Assembly: GCA_035552195.1 (NCBI GenBank) | Contig: DASZLU010000168.1 | Span: forward strand, 1-64,000 | From: CAIKMD01 sp035552195 | GTDB lineage: Bacteria > Pseudomonadota > Alphaproteobacteria > ATCC43930 > CGMCC-115725 | Reading direction: 5' to 3' | DNA length: 64,000 nt | Shown here: one piece after another, positions 1-8,619 of the stretch | Position numbering within the stretch: the stretch's first letter is position 1 | How the letters are laid out: the number at the start of each line of letters is the position of its first letter | Position numbers and translations under genes: made by a program | The notes under the pieces: generated by a model | Told to the model about the DNA's origin: nothing | Database searches by the model: none | What the model saw: only the letters and a program-made list of their open reading frames with translations

Positions 1-41
1 GCATGCGAGCTTCCGCAGCCTGGGATTGTTATAAGAAACGT

Positions 42-275
42 ATGAGCGCATCCCTTCTCGCGACGGTCGGCGCGACGCTTTACGGCGAAGGCGAGCATTG
101 GATCGGCCGCCTTGCCGAGGATCTCGGCGTCAACGAGCGCACGATGCGGCGGTGGCTGTCGTCCGAAAGCGCGATCCCCGAGCGCGTTTGGGACGATCTG
201 ATCAACATAGCGATCGGCCGCGCCCGCGAGATCGCCAACCTCGTTCCCAAAATCGACCAGGCTAAATCCGGCTGA
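42..275 (+). CDS. Small helix-turn-helix hypothetical protein
   Basis: This encodes a 77-residue cytoplasmic protein. Residues around IGRLAEDLGVNERTMRRWLS read as a helix-turn-helix of the kind found in small phage-repressor-like or transposase-accessory proteins, so DNA binding is inferred. I chose the ATG at 42 because the reading frame upstream runs to an ATG almost at the window edge and looks non-conserved. An alternative start at 3 would add 13 residues. It lies 90 bases upstream of an ArsR operon on the same strand, but that operon has its own promoter. No partner or target is evident. Confidence 0.5.
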   Translation: MSASLLATVGATLYGEGEHWIGRLAEDLGVNERTMRRWLSSESAIPERVWDDLINIAIGRAREIANLVPKIDQAKSG

Positions 276-309
276 AACCACACGGCCAAGCTGGCGGCAG
301 CTTTCGCTC

Positions 310-362
310 TTGACCGATTGATAACCAATCGGTTATGAATAGACCTATAGCCAACGGGTTAT
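310..362 (+). promoter_or_regulatory. Promoter with double-palindrome ArsR operator
   Basis: A TTGACC -35 box at 310-315 is followed 17-18 bases later by a TTATGA/TATGAA -10 region near 333-339. A perfect palindrome ATAACC-AATC-GGTTAT covers 321-336, overlapping the promoter. A near copy, ATAGCC-AACG-GGTTAT, covers 347-362, ending 7 bases before the ATG of the ArsR gene. The copies start 26 bases apart, about 2.5 helical turns. Autorepression by the downstream ArsR protein is inferred from position and symmetry. Confidence 0.7.
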
Positions 363-368
363 CGATTG

Positions 369-695
369 ATGCCAGCCGCCGCGCCCGACCTTCTCTTCAA
401 ATCCCTTGCCGATCCGACGCGGCGCGCGATCTTCGAGCAGCTCTGCCGCGAGGGCGAGCAGACGGTGCATGCCCTGACCGGTCAGGCCCGGATCTCGCAA
501 CCCGCGGTCTCGAAGCATCTCGGCGTTTTGAAACAGGCCGGGCTGGTGCGCGATCGCCGCGACGGCCGCGAGACGCATTACCGCGTGCAGCCGCGCGCCC
601 TCGCGCCGCTGGTCGACTGGATGAGCCGGATGGCGAGCTTCTGGGAGAGCCGGTTCGACGACCTCGAAGATCTGTTGAAAAGGATGGACCAATGA
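369..695 (+). CDS. ArsR family winged-helix transcriptional regulator
   Basis: This 108-residue protein is a metal-independent-looking ArsR repressor. The winged helix is clear: SLADPTRRAIFEQL near residue 13 and the recognition helix ISQPAVSKHLGVLKQAGLV near residue 42. No cysteine-rich metal site (CxCxxC) is visible. The ATG at 369 is preferred over the TTG one codon earlier. The stop codon overlaps the start of the next gene (ATGA), an arrangement typical of ArsR-SRPBCC pairs, and the promoter region carries two palindromes likely bound by this protein. The gene is probably autoregulated. Its ligand is unknown. Confidence 0.9.
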   Translation: MPAAAPDLLFKSLADPTRRAIFEQLCREGEQTVHALTGQARISQPAVSKHLGVLKQAGLVRDRRDGRETHYRVQPRALAPLVDWMSRMASFWESRFDDLEDLLKRMDQ

Positions 696-1102
696 CCCAC
701 ACCGCAACCCAAACCCGCTCCGTCGTTGTCGAACGGGAGATGCCACACCCGCCGGAAAAAATCTGGCGCGCACTCACCCAGCCAGACCTCATCGAGGCAT
801 GGCTGATGAAGAACGACTTCAAGCCGGTCGTAAACCACCGTTTCCATCTTCGCGCGGATTGGGGCAACGTCGACTGCCAAGTTGTGACGATCGAGCCCAA
901 CAGGACGCTGTCCTACACCTGGACGGCCTACGGCGTCGAAACCGTCGTCACCTGGACGCTGACCCCGACACGCACGGGGACACATTTGCGGATGGAGCAG
1001 ACCGGCTTCAAGCCCGATCAACAGCAGGCCTATCAGGGCGCCCAGGCCGGGTGGCAGAACTTCTTCACCGCGCTCGACGGCGTCATCGCCAAGCTCAACT
1101 GA
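692..1102 (+). CDS. SRPBCC/AHSA1 domain protein
   Basis: This 136-residue single-domain protein belongs to the AHSA1 (Aha1 C-terminal-like) branch of the START/SRPBCC helix-grip fold. The N-terminal VEREMPHPPEKIWRALTQPD and C-terminal AQAGWQNFFTALDGVIAKL are family hallmarks. Members bind hydrophobic ligands in a deep cavity; the ligand here is not predictable. It starts inside the arsR stop codon (4-base overlap), so the two are translationally coupled. It lies 11 bases upstream of an AhpD-like gene, giving a three-gene unit. The ORF extends further upstream in frame, but that part is antisense or out-of-frame arsR sequence and was excluded. Confidence 0.88.
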   Translation: MTHTATQTRSVVVEREMPHPPEKIWRALTQPDLIEAWLMKNDFKPVVNHRFHLRADWGNVDCQVVTIEPNRTLSYTWTAYGVETVVTWTLTPTRTGTHLRMEQTGFKPDQQQAYQGAQAGWQNFFTALDGVIAKLN

Positions 1103-1113
1103 CGGAGGCAACG

Positions 1114-1614
1114 ATGGGCGAATCGATCGTCGAGCTGAAAGCACGCATGCAAAATCCGGCTTTGATGTACCCCGATGCCATGGAGGCGCTGCAAGCTGTG
1201 AGCCGCGCCGCCCATGGACACGGCATCGCGCCCGCGACCCTCGAATTGATTCATGCGCGCGTCAGCCAGATCAACGGCTGCGCGGTTTGCCTCGCGATGC
1301 ACGCCCAAGCGCTCAAGCAATCGGGCACCAGCGACGAGCGGCTGACGGCCATCGCCGCTTGGCGCGAAACAACCTATTTCACCCCGGCCGAACGCGCGGC
1401 ACTCGCCTTGGCCGAGGCAGCGACGCGTCTCAGCGATCGCTCCGATCCAGTGCCCGATGAAGTCTGGAACGAAGCCGCGCGCCATTACGACGAGGCAGCG
1501 CTCGGCGCGCTCGTCATTTCGATTGCCGCCATCAACGCGTGGAACCGGATCAATGTGACGACGCGGCAGATCGCCGGCTCGATCCCCGCCAGCGCGACCG
1601 CGCATCGGCGCTAA
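1114..1614 (+). CDS. Carboxymuconolactone decarboxylase/AhpD-like protein
   Basis: This 166-residue protein carries the AhpD-like redox motif NGCAVCLAMH, giving Cys56, Cys59 and His63, followed by the helical core and a conserved ISIAAINAWNRI segment. Such proteins act as alkylhydroperoxidase-like thiol reductases, and this peroxide role is family inference. A good Shine-Dalgarno (GGAGG) lies just upstream of the ATG at 1114. It is the third gene of the ArsR operon. A paralogue with the same motif lies at 40377-40865 next to a MarR gene, so the window holds two regulator/AhpD pairs. Confidence 0.87.
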   Translation: MGESIVELKARMQNPALMYPDAMEALQAVSRAAHGHGIAPATLELIHARVSQINGCAVCLAMHAQALKQSGTSDERLTAIAAWRETTYFTPAERAALALAEAATRLSDRSDPVPDEVWNEAARHYDEAALGALVISIAAINAWNRINVTTRQIAGSIPASATAHRR

Positions 1615-1895
1615 GAGCGGGCGTGCCAGCGGCGAGGCCCGCGCGATCGGCGCTTCCGTCTTGGCGATCGCGCCGGGGCCGGGAGCAACTCGGCGTAGAC
1701 GCCGATCCATTCGCCGCAGCCGACACAAACGATGTCGGTGGCGAGCGTCGCATCCGCCGCGATCTCGATTTCGGCGCCGCAGGCACACGCAAAAGAGGCG
1801 AGCATTAATTGCTCGCCCAGCGTGACGAGGCGCTCGCGCCGTTTCGGCTTTACACGTTTTTTCGATGGTCCAGGCCTTGCCATAGCTGCACTCAT
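1611..1895 (-). CDS. Small putative zinc-ribbon protein
   Basis: This 94-residue protein has a basic, proline-rich N terminus and C terminus around a central segment. CACG and, about 20 residues later, CVGCG form a CxC...CxxC arrangement that could bind one zinc ion. I chose the ATG at 1895 because GGAAGAG lies upstream; starts at 1913 and 1883 are possible. It is convergent with the AhpD-like gene and overlaps its end by 4 bases. The function is unknown. The cysteine spacing is the main argument that the ORF is real. Confidence 0.5.
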   Translation of the reverse strand: MSAAMARPGPSKKRVKPKRRERLVTLGEQLMLASFACACGAEIEIAADATLATDIVCVGCGEWIGVYAELLPAPARSPRRKRRSRGPRRWHARS

Positions 1896-1955
1896 GCCGC
1901 CGCTCTTCCGCAAGAAGCGACTCGACGCGATCGTTCCGCGATCAGAGCGCCGTCT

Positions 1956-2576
1956 CTATGTCAGGATTCCGACCGACGCGAGCAACTGCTCCAACGCCGC
2001 GCGGCCGGTAAAGATGTGCCCATGAAATCCGGCCGTGCGGGCGGCTGCGACATTTTCGGCAAGATCGTCGATGAATAGTGCACGCTTTGGCTCGATGCCG
2101 GCGCGCGCGACGACAAATTCGAAAGCGGAGACGTGCGGCTTCATATCGCCGATCTCGTGGCTGAGATAGGCCTCGTAGCGAGCGAGCGCACCGTCGGCGA
2201 GCTTGGTCACGTAATCCCAATGCTCGCGATTGGTGTTGGAAAAAAGCAGCACGCGATGATGGCGCGCCAAATTCGGGAGCAGAACGAGCATCGCCTGATC
2301 GACGGTGAAGTGGCTGCTCCAATCGGCGAGAAAACTATCCCAATCGCGTCGGTAGCCGAGATCCCCGACGAGCTCGTTATAGATATCGTGGACCGGCCGG
2401 GCGCCGGTCGTGATATCGGGATCCATCGCCGCCGCGCGAATGCGCTCGACCGCATCCGCCGCGCTGCAGGACGCGGCGAGCCGCCGGAACAGTTGCGCGT
2501 TGTCATGCAGAATGAAAATCCCGCCGACATCGAAGACAAACGTGTCGAAGGGCAACGGTCGAGACGTGATATCCAT
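1956..2576 (-). CDS. HAD superfamily hydrolase (subfamily IA)
   Basis: This 206-residue haloacid dehalogenase-like hydrolase shows all four motifs: nucleophile Asp16 in FVFDVGG, a motif II serine in LLFSNTN, the motif III lysine in GDMKPH, and the motif IV acidic pair in ALFIDD. The second aspartate of motif I is replaced by glycine (DxGG). This occurs in the YihX/epoxide-hydrolase-like branch and in some members without phosphatase activity, so the substrate is uncertain. It stands alone on the minus strand downstream of the PfpI-type gene. Confidence 0.85.
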   Translation of the reverse strand: MDITSRPLPFDTFVFDVGGIFILHDNAQLFRRLAASCSAADAVERIRAAAMDPDITTGARPVHDIYNELVGDLGYRRDWDSFLADWSSHFTVDQAMLVLLPNLARHHRVLLFSNTNREHWDYVTKLADGALARYEAYLSHEIGDMKPHVSAFEFVVARAGIEPKRALFIDDLAENVAAARTAGFHGHIFTGRAALEQLLASVGILT

Positions 2577-2613
2577 CGCTCCAAGCTAGCGAATACCGAC
2601 GACGACGTCTCGG

Positions 2614-3159
2614 TTACGCGGCCTTTTTGAAGAGATCGATCATCTCGCGACAGAAAGCCGGCAGATCATCGGGCTTGCGGCTGGTCACGAAATTGCCTTC
2701 GCGCACGACCTCGCGATCGACCCAATTGGCGCCGGCATTCTTGAGGTCCGTCTTCAGCGGCGGCCACGACGTTACGGTCACGCCTTTGACGACGTCCGCC
2801 TCGACCAATGTCCAGGGTCCATGACAGATCGCCGCGACCGGCTTCTGCTGATCGAAAAATGTCTTCACGAAGCCGACGACTTTCGGAATCGCGCGCAGCG
2901 CATCGGGATTGGCGACGCCGCCCGGTAAGACCAGGGCCGCGTAATCTTCCGGCTTCACCTCATCGACCGTGTGGTCGACGCGGACCTTCTTTCCCTTGTC
3001 GTGATGTTCCATGCCCTGGATCTCGCCGCTTTTGGGCGCGATGACCTCGACCTTCGCGCCCTCCGCTTCGAGCGCCTTGCGCGGCTCGAGCAATTCCGAC
3101 TGCTCAAAGCCGTCCGTCGCCGCCATCGCGATCCGCTTGCCCCTGAGTGAACCCACCAT
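2614..3159 (-). CDS. DJ-1/PfpI family protein
   Basis: This 181-residue protein has the class I glutamine-amidotransferase-like fold of the PfpI/YhbO family. The nucleophile elbow AAICHG places the cysteine at residue 112, with VLPGG upstream and an acidic FEQSE segment near residue 19. Members act as deglycases, proteases or glyoxalase-like stress enzymes in the cytoplasm. The start at 3159 is supported by GGAG six bases upstream; the longer ORF (to 3207) lacks this. It is divergent from the DUF72/ligD/ku genes, suggesting a stress-related neighbourhood, but no shared operator was found. Confidence 0.9.
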   Translation of the reverse strand: MVGSLRGKRIAMAATDGFEQSELLEPRKALEAEGAKVEVIAPKSGEIQGMEHHDKGKKVRVDHTVDEVKPEDYAALVLPGGVANPDALRAIPKVVGFVKTFFDQQKPVAAICHGPWTLVEADVVKGVTVTSWPPLKTDLKNAGANWVDREVVREGNFVTSRKPDDLPAFCREMIDLFKKAA

Positions 3160-3321
3160 CCTTCTCTCCACCAACCAGAACCTGAAAGTAGAAGCGCTGC
3201 GCGCCACCGTAGTTCCCGTACGGCTCAGCCATGGCCGCCATCATTCATGTCGCGATGCCCGCAGCTTTTTGCCGGCCCATCGTGTTACCAGCGCGTACAC
3301 CTTCGACAAAGCGACAACCTC

Positions 3322-4251
3322 ATGCCGGCCAAAAAGCATCTTACCGGCGACATCCGCATCGGCATTTCGGGCTGGAACTATGCGGGTTGGCGCGGCGTGT
3401 TCTATCCGCCGAAGCTGGCGCATAAGCGCGAGCTGGCCCATGCGAGTGACGCTTTCCCCACCATCGAAATCAACGGCACGCATTATTCGCTGCAGCACCC
3501 CGAGGATTTCGCGCGCTGGGCGGAAGAAACGCCGAAAGACTTCGTCTTCGCGATCAAGGGTTCACGTTACATCACCCATATGAAGCGATTGCGCGAGCCG
3601 GAAGCCGGTCTCGCCAACTTCTTCGCGCAAGGGCTGCTCCGGCTCGGACCCAAGCTCGGCCCCATCCTCTGGCAGTTCCCGCCCAATTTCCGCTTCGATC
3701 GCGAACGCATCGAACCGTTCCTGGCGCTACTTCCGGACGACAGCGAAGCCGCGCTGAAACTTGCGCGGCGGCACGATCAGCGCATTGCCGGCCGCACATG
3801 GCTCAAGATCGACAAGAAGCGGAAACTGCGGCATGCGATGGAAATCCGACATGAAAGCTTCGTGACGCCCGAATTCGTCGCGCTCTTGCGCAAATACGGC
3901 GTCGCTCTAGTCTGCGCCGATACGGTCGATTGGCCGCTGCTCATGGATGTGACCTCGGACTTTATCTATTGCCGGCTTCACGGCTCGGAGCAGCTTTATG
4001 CAAGCGGCTACGATGCAACCGCGATCGCAGCTTGGGCCAAACGCGTTGCCGCCTGGGCACAGGGCGAGGAAGCCCCCGATGGGGCACGCGCCAGCCCGCG
4101 TCCCGCCGTCAAACGCACCCGCCGCGATGTCTTCGTCTATTTCGACAATGACGCGAAGGTCCGCGCGCCTTTCGATGCCCAAGCGCTCATAACGGCGGTC
4201 GACAAGCGTCTCGCTTCCGCCGACGGAACTGCCCGCCTAAGGACACGTTAG
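3322..4251 (+). CDS. DUF72 domain protein (YecE-like)
   Basis: This 309-residue TIM-barrel-like protein of the DUF72 family has the diagnostic IGISGWNYAGWRG...FYP near the N terminus, the segment FPTIEINGTHY, and a C-terminal VFVYFDNDAKVRAP. The biochemical function is unknown. Residues 150-175 and 255-275 contain basic insertions relative to the shorter typical members. The ATG at 3322 gives the conserved N terminus; an upstream in-frame ATG at 3247 would add a non-conserved extension. Its stop is 6 bases before ligD, so it is probably co-transcribed with ligD-ku. Confidence 0.85.
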   Translation: MPAKKHLTGDIRIGISGWNYAGWRGVFYPPKLAHKRELAHASDAFPTIEINGTHYSLQHPEDFARWAEETPKDFVFAIKGSRYITHMKRLREPEAGLANFFAQGLLRLGPKLGPILWQFPPNFRFDRERIEPFLALLPDDSEAALKLARRHDQRIAGRTWLKIDKKRKLRHAMEIRHESFVTPEFVALLRKYGVALVCADTVDWPLLMDVTSDFIYCRLHGSEQLYASGYDATAIAAWAKRVAAWAQGEEAPDGARASPRPAVKRTRRDVFVYFDNDAKVRAPFDAQALITAVDKRLASADGTARLRTR

Positions 4252-4257
4252 CTGCAC

Positions 4258-6915
4258 ATGGCCCCTACTCGAAAGAAAACAGCGCGAAAAAAAAAAACGG
4301 CAAAACAGAACCTTGCCCGCTACCGGGCAAAGCGGAAATTCGACATCACCACGGAGCCCAGTGGCGGCGACCCAACCGTGGGCGGCAATAGCTTTGTCGT
4401 CCAGAAACATGCAGCGCGGCGGCTGCATTACGATTTCCGCCTCGAGCTCGATGGCGTGCTGTTGAGCTGGGCGATCCCGCGCGGCCCAAGCATCGATCCT
4501 GCCGACAAGCGCCTTGCCGCCCATGTCGAGGATCATCCGGCCGACTACGGCGGCTTCGAAGGCACGATCCCGCAAGGCCAATATGGCGGCGGCACCGTGA
4601 TGCTATGGGATCGCGGTACCTGGGAGCCGCAAGCCGGCGAAGATGCGCGCGAGGGCTATCGCAAGGGCCGGCTCAAATTCGTCCTTCACGGCGAGCGTAT
4701 GAAGGGCGGTTGGACTTTGGTGCGCATGGGCCCGCGTGGCCAGGAACGCAACAGCGACAATTGGCTGTTGATCAAGGAACGCGACAGTGAGGCGCAGCCC
4801 GGTGAAGGCACGCTGCTCGTCGACAAAGGGACGAAGAGCATCGCCAGCGGCCGGACGATGGAGCAGATCGCCGACGCGCCCGATCGCAATGTCTGGCATT
4901 CCAATCGCGCTGACGCCGCGGAAGAAAAGCCGAAATCAAAAGCCGCCACGAAGCACCCTACCGCGACAAAAGCCGCGGGCAGCGCGCGAGCGTCCGGCGT
5001 CAAACGCGGCCCCCTGCCCGACTTCGTGCCGCCGACACTGGCGACGCTCGTCGATACCCCGCCGGGCGGTGACCAATGGCTGCACGAGATCAAGATCGAC
5101 GGCTACCGCATCTTCGCGCGCCGCCGCAAAGGCAAGGTCGCGCTGCTGACCCGCAATGCGCTCGATTGGACCGGGCGCTTCCAGCCGATCGCCGACGCCA
5201 TCGCCAAACTGCCGGGCGGCGATCTCGCCCTCGATGGCGAGGTCGCGGTGCTCGATCAGAACGGCGGATCGAGCTTCGCCGCGCTGCAAGATGCGCTATC
5301 GCACGGCGAGACTAAGTCGATGCGTTACATCGTCTTCGATCTGCTCTATCGCGACGGCGAGGATTGGCGCGGTGCCAAGCTCACCGAGCGCAAGGAAGAA
5401 CTGCGCGATCTCTTGAAGAACACGCGCGGCCCGCTCGTCTTTTCCGATCACGTCATGGCACATGGCGGCGAGGTGTTTCAGCAAGCCTGCAACCTCAGCC
5501 TCGAGGGCGTGATCTCGAAACGCGCCAACGTTGCTTACTACGAAGGCCGCACGCGCGACTGGCTCAAGACAAAATGCACGCTGCGCCAGGAGTTCGTGAT
5601 CGCGGGCTATGTCGACAGCAACGCGCATCGCGGCATCGGCGCGCTGGCCCTCGGCTATTACGAAGACGAGACGCTGCGCTATGCCGGCCGCGTCGGCACC
5701 GGCTTCGATCATCGCGTCGCGCTCGATCTCGCCAAGAAGCTCAAGCCGATGATCATCGACCGCGTCCCATTCAAGGATTTGCCGAGCGTGGCGCGGCGCG
5801 GTGTGCATTGGGTCGAGCCGGAGTTGGTCTGCGAGATCGCGTTCCTCAATTGGACGCCGGACGGCGTGCTGCGTCATCCGTCGTTTCAGGGCTTGCGCGA
5901 AGACAAGCCGGCGAAAAGCGTGAAACGCGAACGCGCCGTGCCGACAGGAAGCGCCGTGAAAGCATCGAGTGACGACGCACCGCCCGCCGAGCCCGCGAAA
6001 AGGACAAGCGCCGCGCGCAAGGGGCTCGAGAAGATCGAAGGCGTCGCGATCTCGCATCCCGATCGCGTGATCTTCCCCGATCTCGGCATCACCAAACGCC
6101 AGCTCGTCGAATATTACGCTGGTGTCGCCGAATGGATCCTGCCGCATATCGCCAACCGGCCGCTAAGCCTGCTGCGCTGTCCGGGCGGCATCGCGGGCGA
6201 ATGCTTCTTTCAAAAGCATTTCGCGACCGGCATGAAGGACATCAAGCGCGTCAAGATCAAAGAGAAATCCGCGACCAGCGAATATCTCGTGGTGCGCGAC
6301 GCGCATGATCTCGTGCTGCTGATCCAGGAAGGCGTCATCGAAATCCACCCCTGGGGCGCGACCGCCGACGATCCCGATGCACCCGATCAATTCATCTTCG
6401 ATTTCGATCCCGCGCCCGACCTGCCCTTCACCGCCGTCGTCGATGCGGCGAAGACGATGCGCGACTATCTCGCGGCGATGAAGATCGAGTCATTTTGCAA
6501 AACGACCGGCGGCAAGGGCCTCCACGTCGTCACGCCGCTGAAACGCGATGTCGATTGGGCGGAACTCAAGGCCTTCACCAAAAAAATCGCCTCGAACTTT
6601 GCGACCGCTGCGCCCGACCGTTTCACCATTAATCCGCTGAAACGCGAACGCAGCGAGCGCATTTTCTTGGATTATCTGCGCAACGACCGTGGCTCGACGG
6701 CGGTTGCACCATATGTTGTGCGTGCCAGACCGGGAGCAACAATATCTTTGCCGCTCGATTGGGACGACGTTAATGCGCGACTCGATCCTTCGCGCTATAC
6801 TCTAGCTTCTGTTCCTAAGTTGCTGGCCAAGCGTAAAAACGACCCCTGGGCCGGCATGACCAAGCACCGCCAAACCATCGCCGCCGCACAACGGGCGCTC
6901 GGCTTGGCGGCATAG
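4258..6915 (+). CDS. ligD: DNA ligase D (ATP-dependent, multi-domain)
   Basis: This is an 885-residue non-homologous end-joining enzyme with three catalytic modules in the order 3'-phosphoesterase (about 30-190), ATP-dependent ligase (about 250-560) and primase/polymerase (about 595-870). The phosphoesterase segment KHAARRLHYDFRLE begins at residue 50. The ligase nucleophile is Lys279 in HEIKIDGYR. The polymerase catalytic aspartates are 715 and 717 in FIFDFDP. Lysine/alanine-rich linkers join the modules. It seals double-strand breaks together with Ku, whose gene follows 27 bases downstream. The lysine-rich N terminus contains a run of eleven A bases at 4287-4297, a possible slippage site. 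Confidence 0.97.
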   Translation: MAPTRKKTARKKKTAKQNLARYRAKRKFDITTEPSGGDPTVGGNSFVVQKHAARRLHYDFRLELDGVLLSWAIPRGPSIDPADKRLAAHVEDHPADYGGFEGTIPQGQYGGGTVMLWDRGTWEPQAGEDAREGYRKGRLKFVLHGERMKGGWTLVRMGPRGQERNSDNWLLIKERDSEAQPGEGTLLVDKGTKSIASGRTMEQIADAPDRNVWHSNRADAAEEKPKSKAATKHPTATKAAGSARASGVKRGPLPDFVPPTLATLVDTPPGGDQWLHEIKIDGYRIFARRRKGKVALLTRNALDWTGRFQPIADAIAKLPGGDLALDGEVAVLDQNGGSSFAALQDALSHGETKSMRYIVFDLLYRDGEDWRGAKLTERKEELRDLLKNTRGPLVFSDHVMAHGGEVFQQACNLSLEGVISKRANVAYYEGRTRDWLKTKCTLRQEFVIAGYVDSNAHRGIGALALGYYEDETLRYAGRVGTGFDHRVALDLAKKLKPMIIDRVPFKDLPSVARRGVHWVEPELVCEIAFLNWTPDGVLRHPSFQGLREDKPAKSVKRERAVPTGSAVKASSDDAPPAEPAKRTSAARKGLEKIEGVAISHPDRVIFPDLGITKRQLVEYYAGVAEWILPHIANRPLSLLRCPGGIAGECFFQKHFATGMKDIKRVKIKEKSATSEYLVVRDAHDLVLLIQEGVIEIHPWGATADDPDAPDQFIFDFDPAPDLPFTAVVDAAKTMRDYLAAMKIESFCKTTGGKGLHVVTPLKRDVDWAELKAFTKKIASNFATAAPDRFTINPLKRERSERIFLDYLRNDRGSTAVAPYVVRARPGATISLPLDWDDVNARLDPSRYTLASVPKLLAKRKNDPWAGMTKHRQTIAAAQRALGLAA

Positions 6916-6942
6916 TTTCAGCGCGTCGCAAAGGACAAAGTC

Positions 6943-7896
6943 ATGCCTCACGCTTACTGGTCCGGTTTCCTGCGTTTGTCGCTCGTCTCCTGTCCGATCT
7001 ACATCTCGCCCGCGACCAGCGAGCGCGAGCGCATCTCACTCAATCAGATCAATCCCAAGACCGGCAACCGCATCCGCTTGCAGCCGGTCGACGCCGAGAC
7101 CGGCGAAGAACTCGACCGCGCCGATCTGATCCGCGGCTATGAGGTCGAAAAAGGCCAGTACATCGAGATCACCAAGGACGAACTCGCTTCGCTGAAGATT
7201 GAATCGTCACGCGTGCTCGAGCTGTCGCGTTTCGTCGAGCGCGAGTCGATTAACGAGCTCTATCTCGACACGCCCTACTACGTCTATCCCGAGAACGCAC
7301 AGGCCGAAGAAGCCTATCACGTGATCGCTGCGGCGCTCGCCGAGACCGATCGCATCGGCATCGGCCGTATCGTCATGTCGCAGCGCGAACGGCCGGTCGC
7401 ACTGCAGCCTTTCGACAGAGGACTGCTGCTCTCGACGCTCCATACCTCGGAGGAAGTGCGGCTCGCCGAGTTCAGCGCGCCCAAGAACAAGCTCGATCCG
7501 CAGATGGTCGAGATCGCGACGACCATCGTCGAGCGCCTCGCCGGCAAGTTCGAACCCAAAGGCTTCCGCGATCAGTACCAGGACGCGCTGCGCGAGCTGG
7601 TGGAATCGAAGCAAAAGGGCAAGCCGATCCAGCGCGCCAAGATCGCCGAGCCGAGCAGCAATGTCGTCGATCTTATGTCCGTGCTGAAAAAGAGCCTCGC
7701 TTCGACCGGCAGCGGCGTCGCCAACGAGAACGAGACCGAACACCGCCCGGCGAAGAAGACCCGCGGCAAGAAGTCCGATGCGCGCCAGCGCTCGTTGCTG
7801 CTGCCGATCGACAGTGGGAAAAAAGCCGCGGCCGGCAAACGCGCGGCCGAAACCACGCCGCGCACGACCACGGCGAAAAAGCGCAAGCGCGCTTAA
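6943..7896 (+). CDS. ku: Non-homologous end-joining protein Ku
   Basis: This 317-residue bacterial Ku homologue forms a ring-shaped homodimer on DNA ends and recruits LigD. The N-terminal WSGFLRLSLVSCPIYI and the central RIGIGRIVMSQRERPVAL are family signatures. The Ku core covers about residues 1-255 and is followed by a lysine/arginine-rich tail ending KKRKRA, of the type that aids DNA binding. It lies directly after ligD and is followed by a GC-rich hairpin likely to terminate transcription. Confidence 0.96.
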   Translation: MPHAYWSGFLRLSLVSCPIYISPATSERERISLNQINPKTGNRIRLQPVDAETGEELDRADLIRGYEVEKGQYIEITKDELASLKIESSRVLELSRFVERESINELYLDTPYYVYPENAQAEEAYHVIAAALAETDRIGIGRIVMSQRERPVALQPFDRGLLLSTLHTSEEVRLAEFSAPKNKLDPQMVEIATTIVERLAGKFEPKGFRDQYQDALRELVESKQKGKPIQRAKIAEPSSNVVDLMSVLKKSLASTGSGVANENETEHRPAKKTRGKKSDARQRSLLLPIDSGKKAAAGKRAAETTPRTTTAKKRKRA

Positions 7897-7920
7897 CTTG
7901 CCGCAGCCACCGCAATGCAA

Positions 7921-7946
7921 AACGGCCCCGAATTTCCGGGGCCGTT
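7921..7946. terminator. Hairpin terminator between convergent genes
   Basis: A perfect 10-bp stem (AACGGCCCCG / CGGGGCCGTT) with a 6-base loop lies between the converging ku gene and the glycine-rich secreted protein gene. There is no strong T-run, so it may act in both directions or with Rho. Confidence 0.65.
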
Positions 7947-7972
7947 CGCGTTAGAGCCGTCGCCTCAACCGG

Positions 7973-8479
7973 CTAGCGCGTGTTGAGGCCAGGATTGGTC
8001 CGGTTCAGCGGCGGATTATTCAGATCGGGGCTCTGCCCCAACTGATCGTTGGTGGCCGGGCTGTTGATGCCGGCATTCGGGCTGACGCCAACGCCGGTAT
8101 TCGTATTGGCGCCCACCCCCGTATTGCCATTGAGGTTGGTGCTGCCGACGCCGCCGGAGCCGATACCGGTCCCGGTCGTTGCATCGCTGCCGACACCCGT
8201 ATTGCTCGAGCCGTTCATGGCGCCGGTGCCGCCCGACCCGTTGAGCGAGCCGGTCCCGCTGTTGAACGAGCCGGAGCCGCCTGTGCCGACGCCGTTCGAC
8301 CCGACGCCACCGCTGCCGATGCCGGTTCCGCCACCCACACCGGCGCTCGCCCCGGCACCCGCACCGGCGCCAGCGCCACCGCCGGCTCCGCCGCCCGCGC
8401 CGCCTTGCGCAAAAGCCGCCGCCGGCGCCAAAGCCAAGCTCAGCGCCAAAGCCGTCGTCGTGAGATGCTTCATCTGCAT
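7973..8479 (-). CDS. Secreted glycine/asparagine-rich low-complexity protein
   Basis: This 168-residue protein has a clear Sec signal peptide (KHLTTTALALSLALAPAAAFAQ). A low-complexity mature region follows, first of Gly-Ala repeats and then of GTGIGSGGVGS-type Gly/Ser/Asn/Thr repeats, ending in a proline/asparagine tail. The ATG at 8479 has GGGAGAAGG upstream; a second ATG two codons later is also usable. There is no enzymatic domain. A structural or surface role is possible but not shown. The repeats are prone to recombination, so length may vary between strains. Confidence 0.75.
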   Translation of the reverse strand: MQMKHLTTTALALSLALAPAAAFAQGGAGGGAGGGAGAGAGAGASAGVGGGTGIGSGGVGSNGVGTGGSGSFNSGTGSLNGSGGTGAMNGSSNTGVGSDATTGTGIGSGGVGSTNLNGNTGVGANTNTGVGVSPNAGINSPATNDQLGQSPDLNNPPLNRTNPGLNTR

Positions 8480-8619
8480 TAGCCTTCTCCCTTCGTTGGT
8501 CCGATTAGGACAATGGGGATAAAACCAAGGCCTCAAAGGGCGTTCCCCAGCGATTAAGCCGCAGCCGGCCGTCTTGAAAAATACACGCCAATTGCCTATT
8601 TTTTGGTCCATATTCAGCT

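Noticed and set aside
335..691. N-terminal extension of the AHSA1 frame overlapping arsR
   Set aside because: It is out-of-frame arsR sequence. The ATG at 692 overlaps the arsR stop and gives the conserved N terminus.
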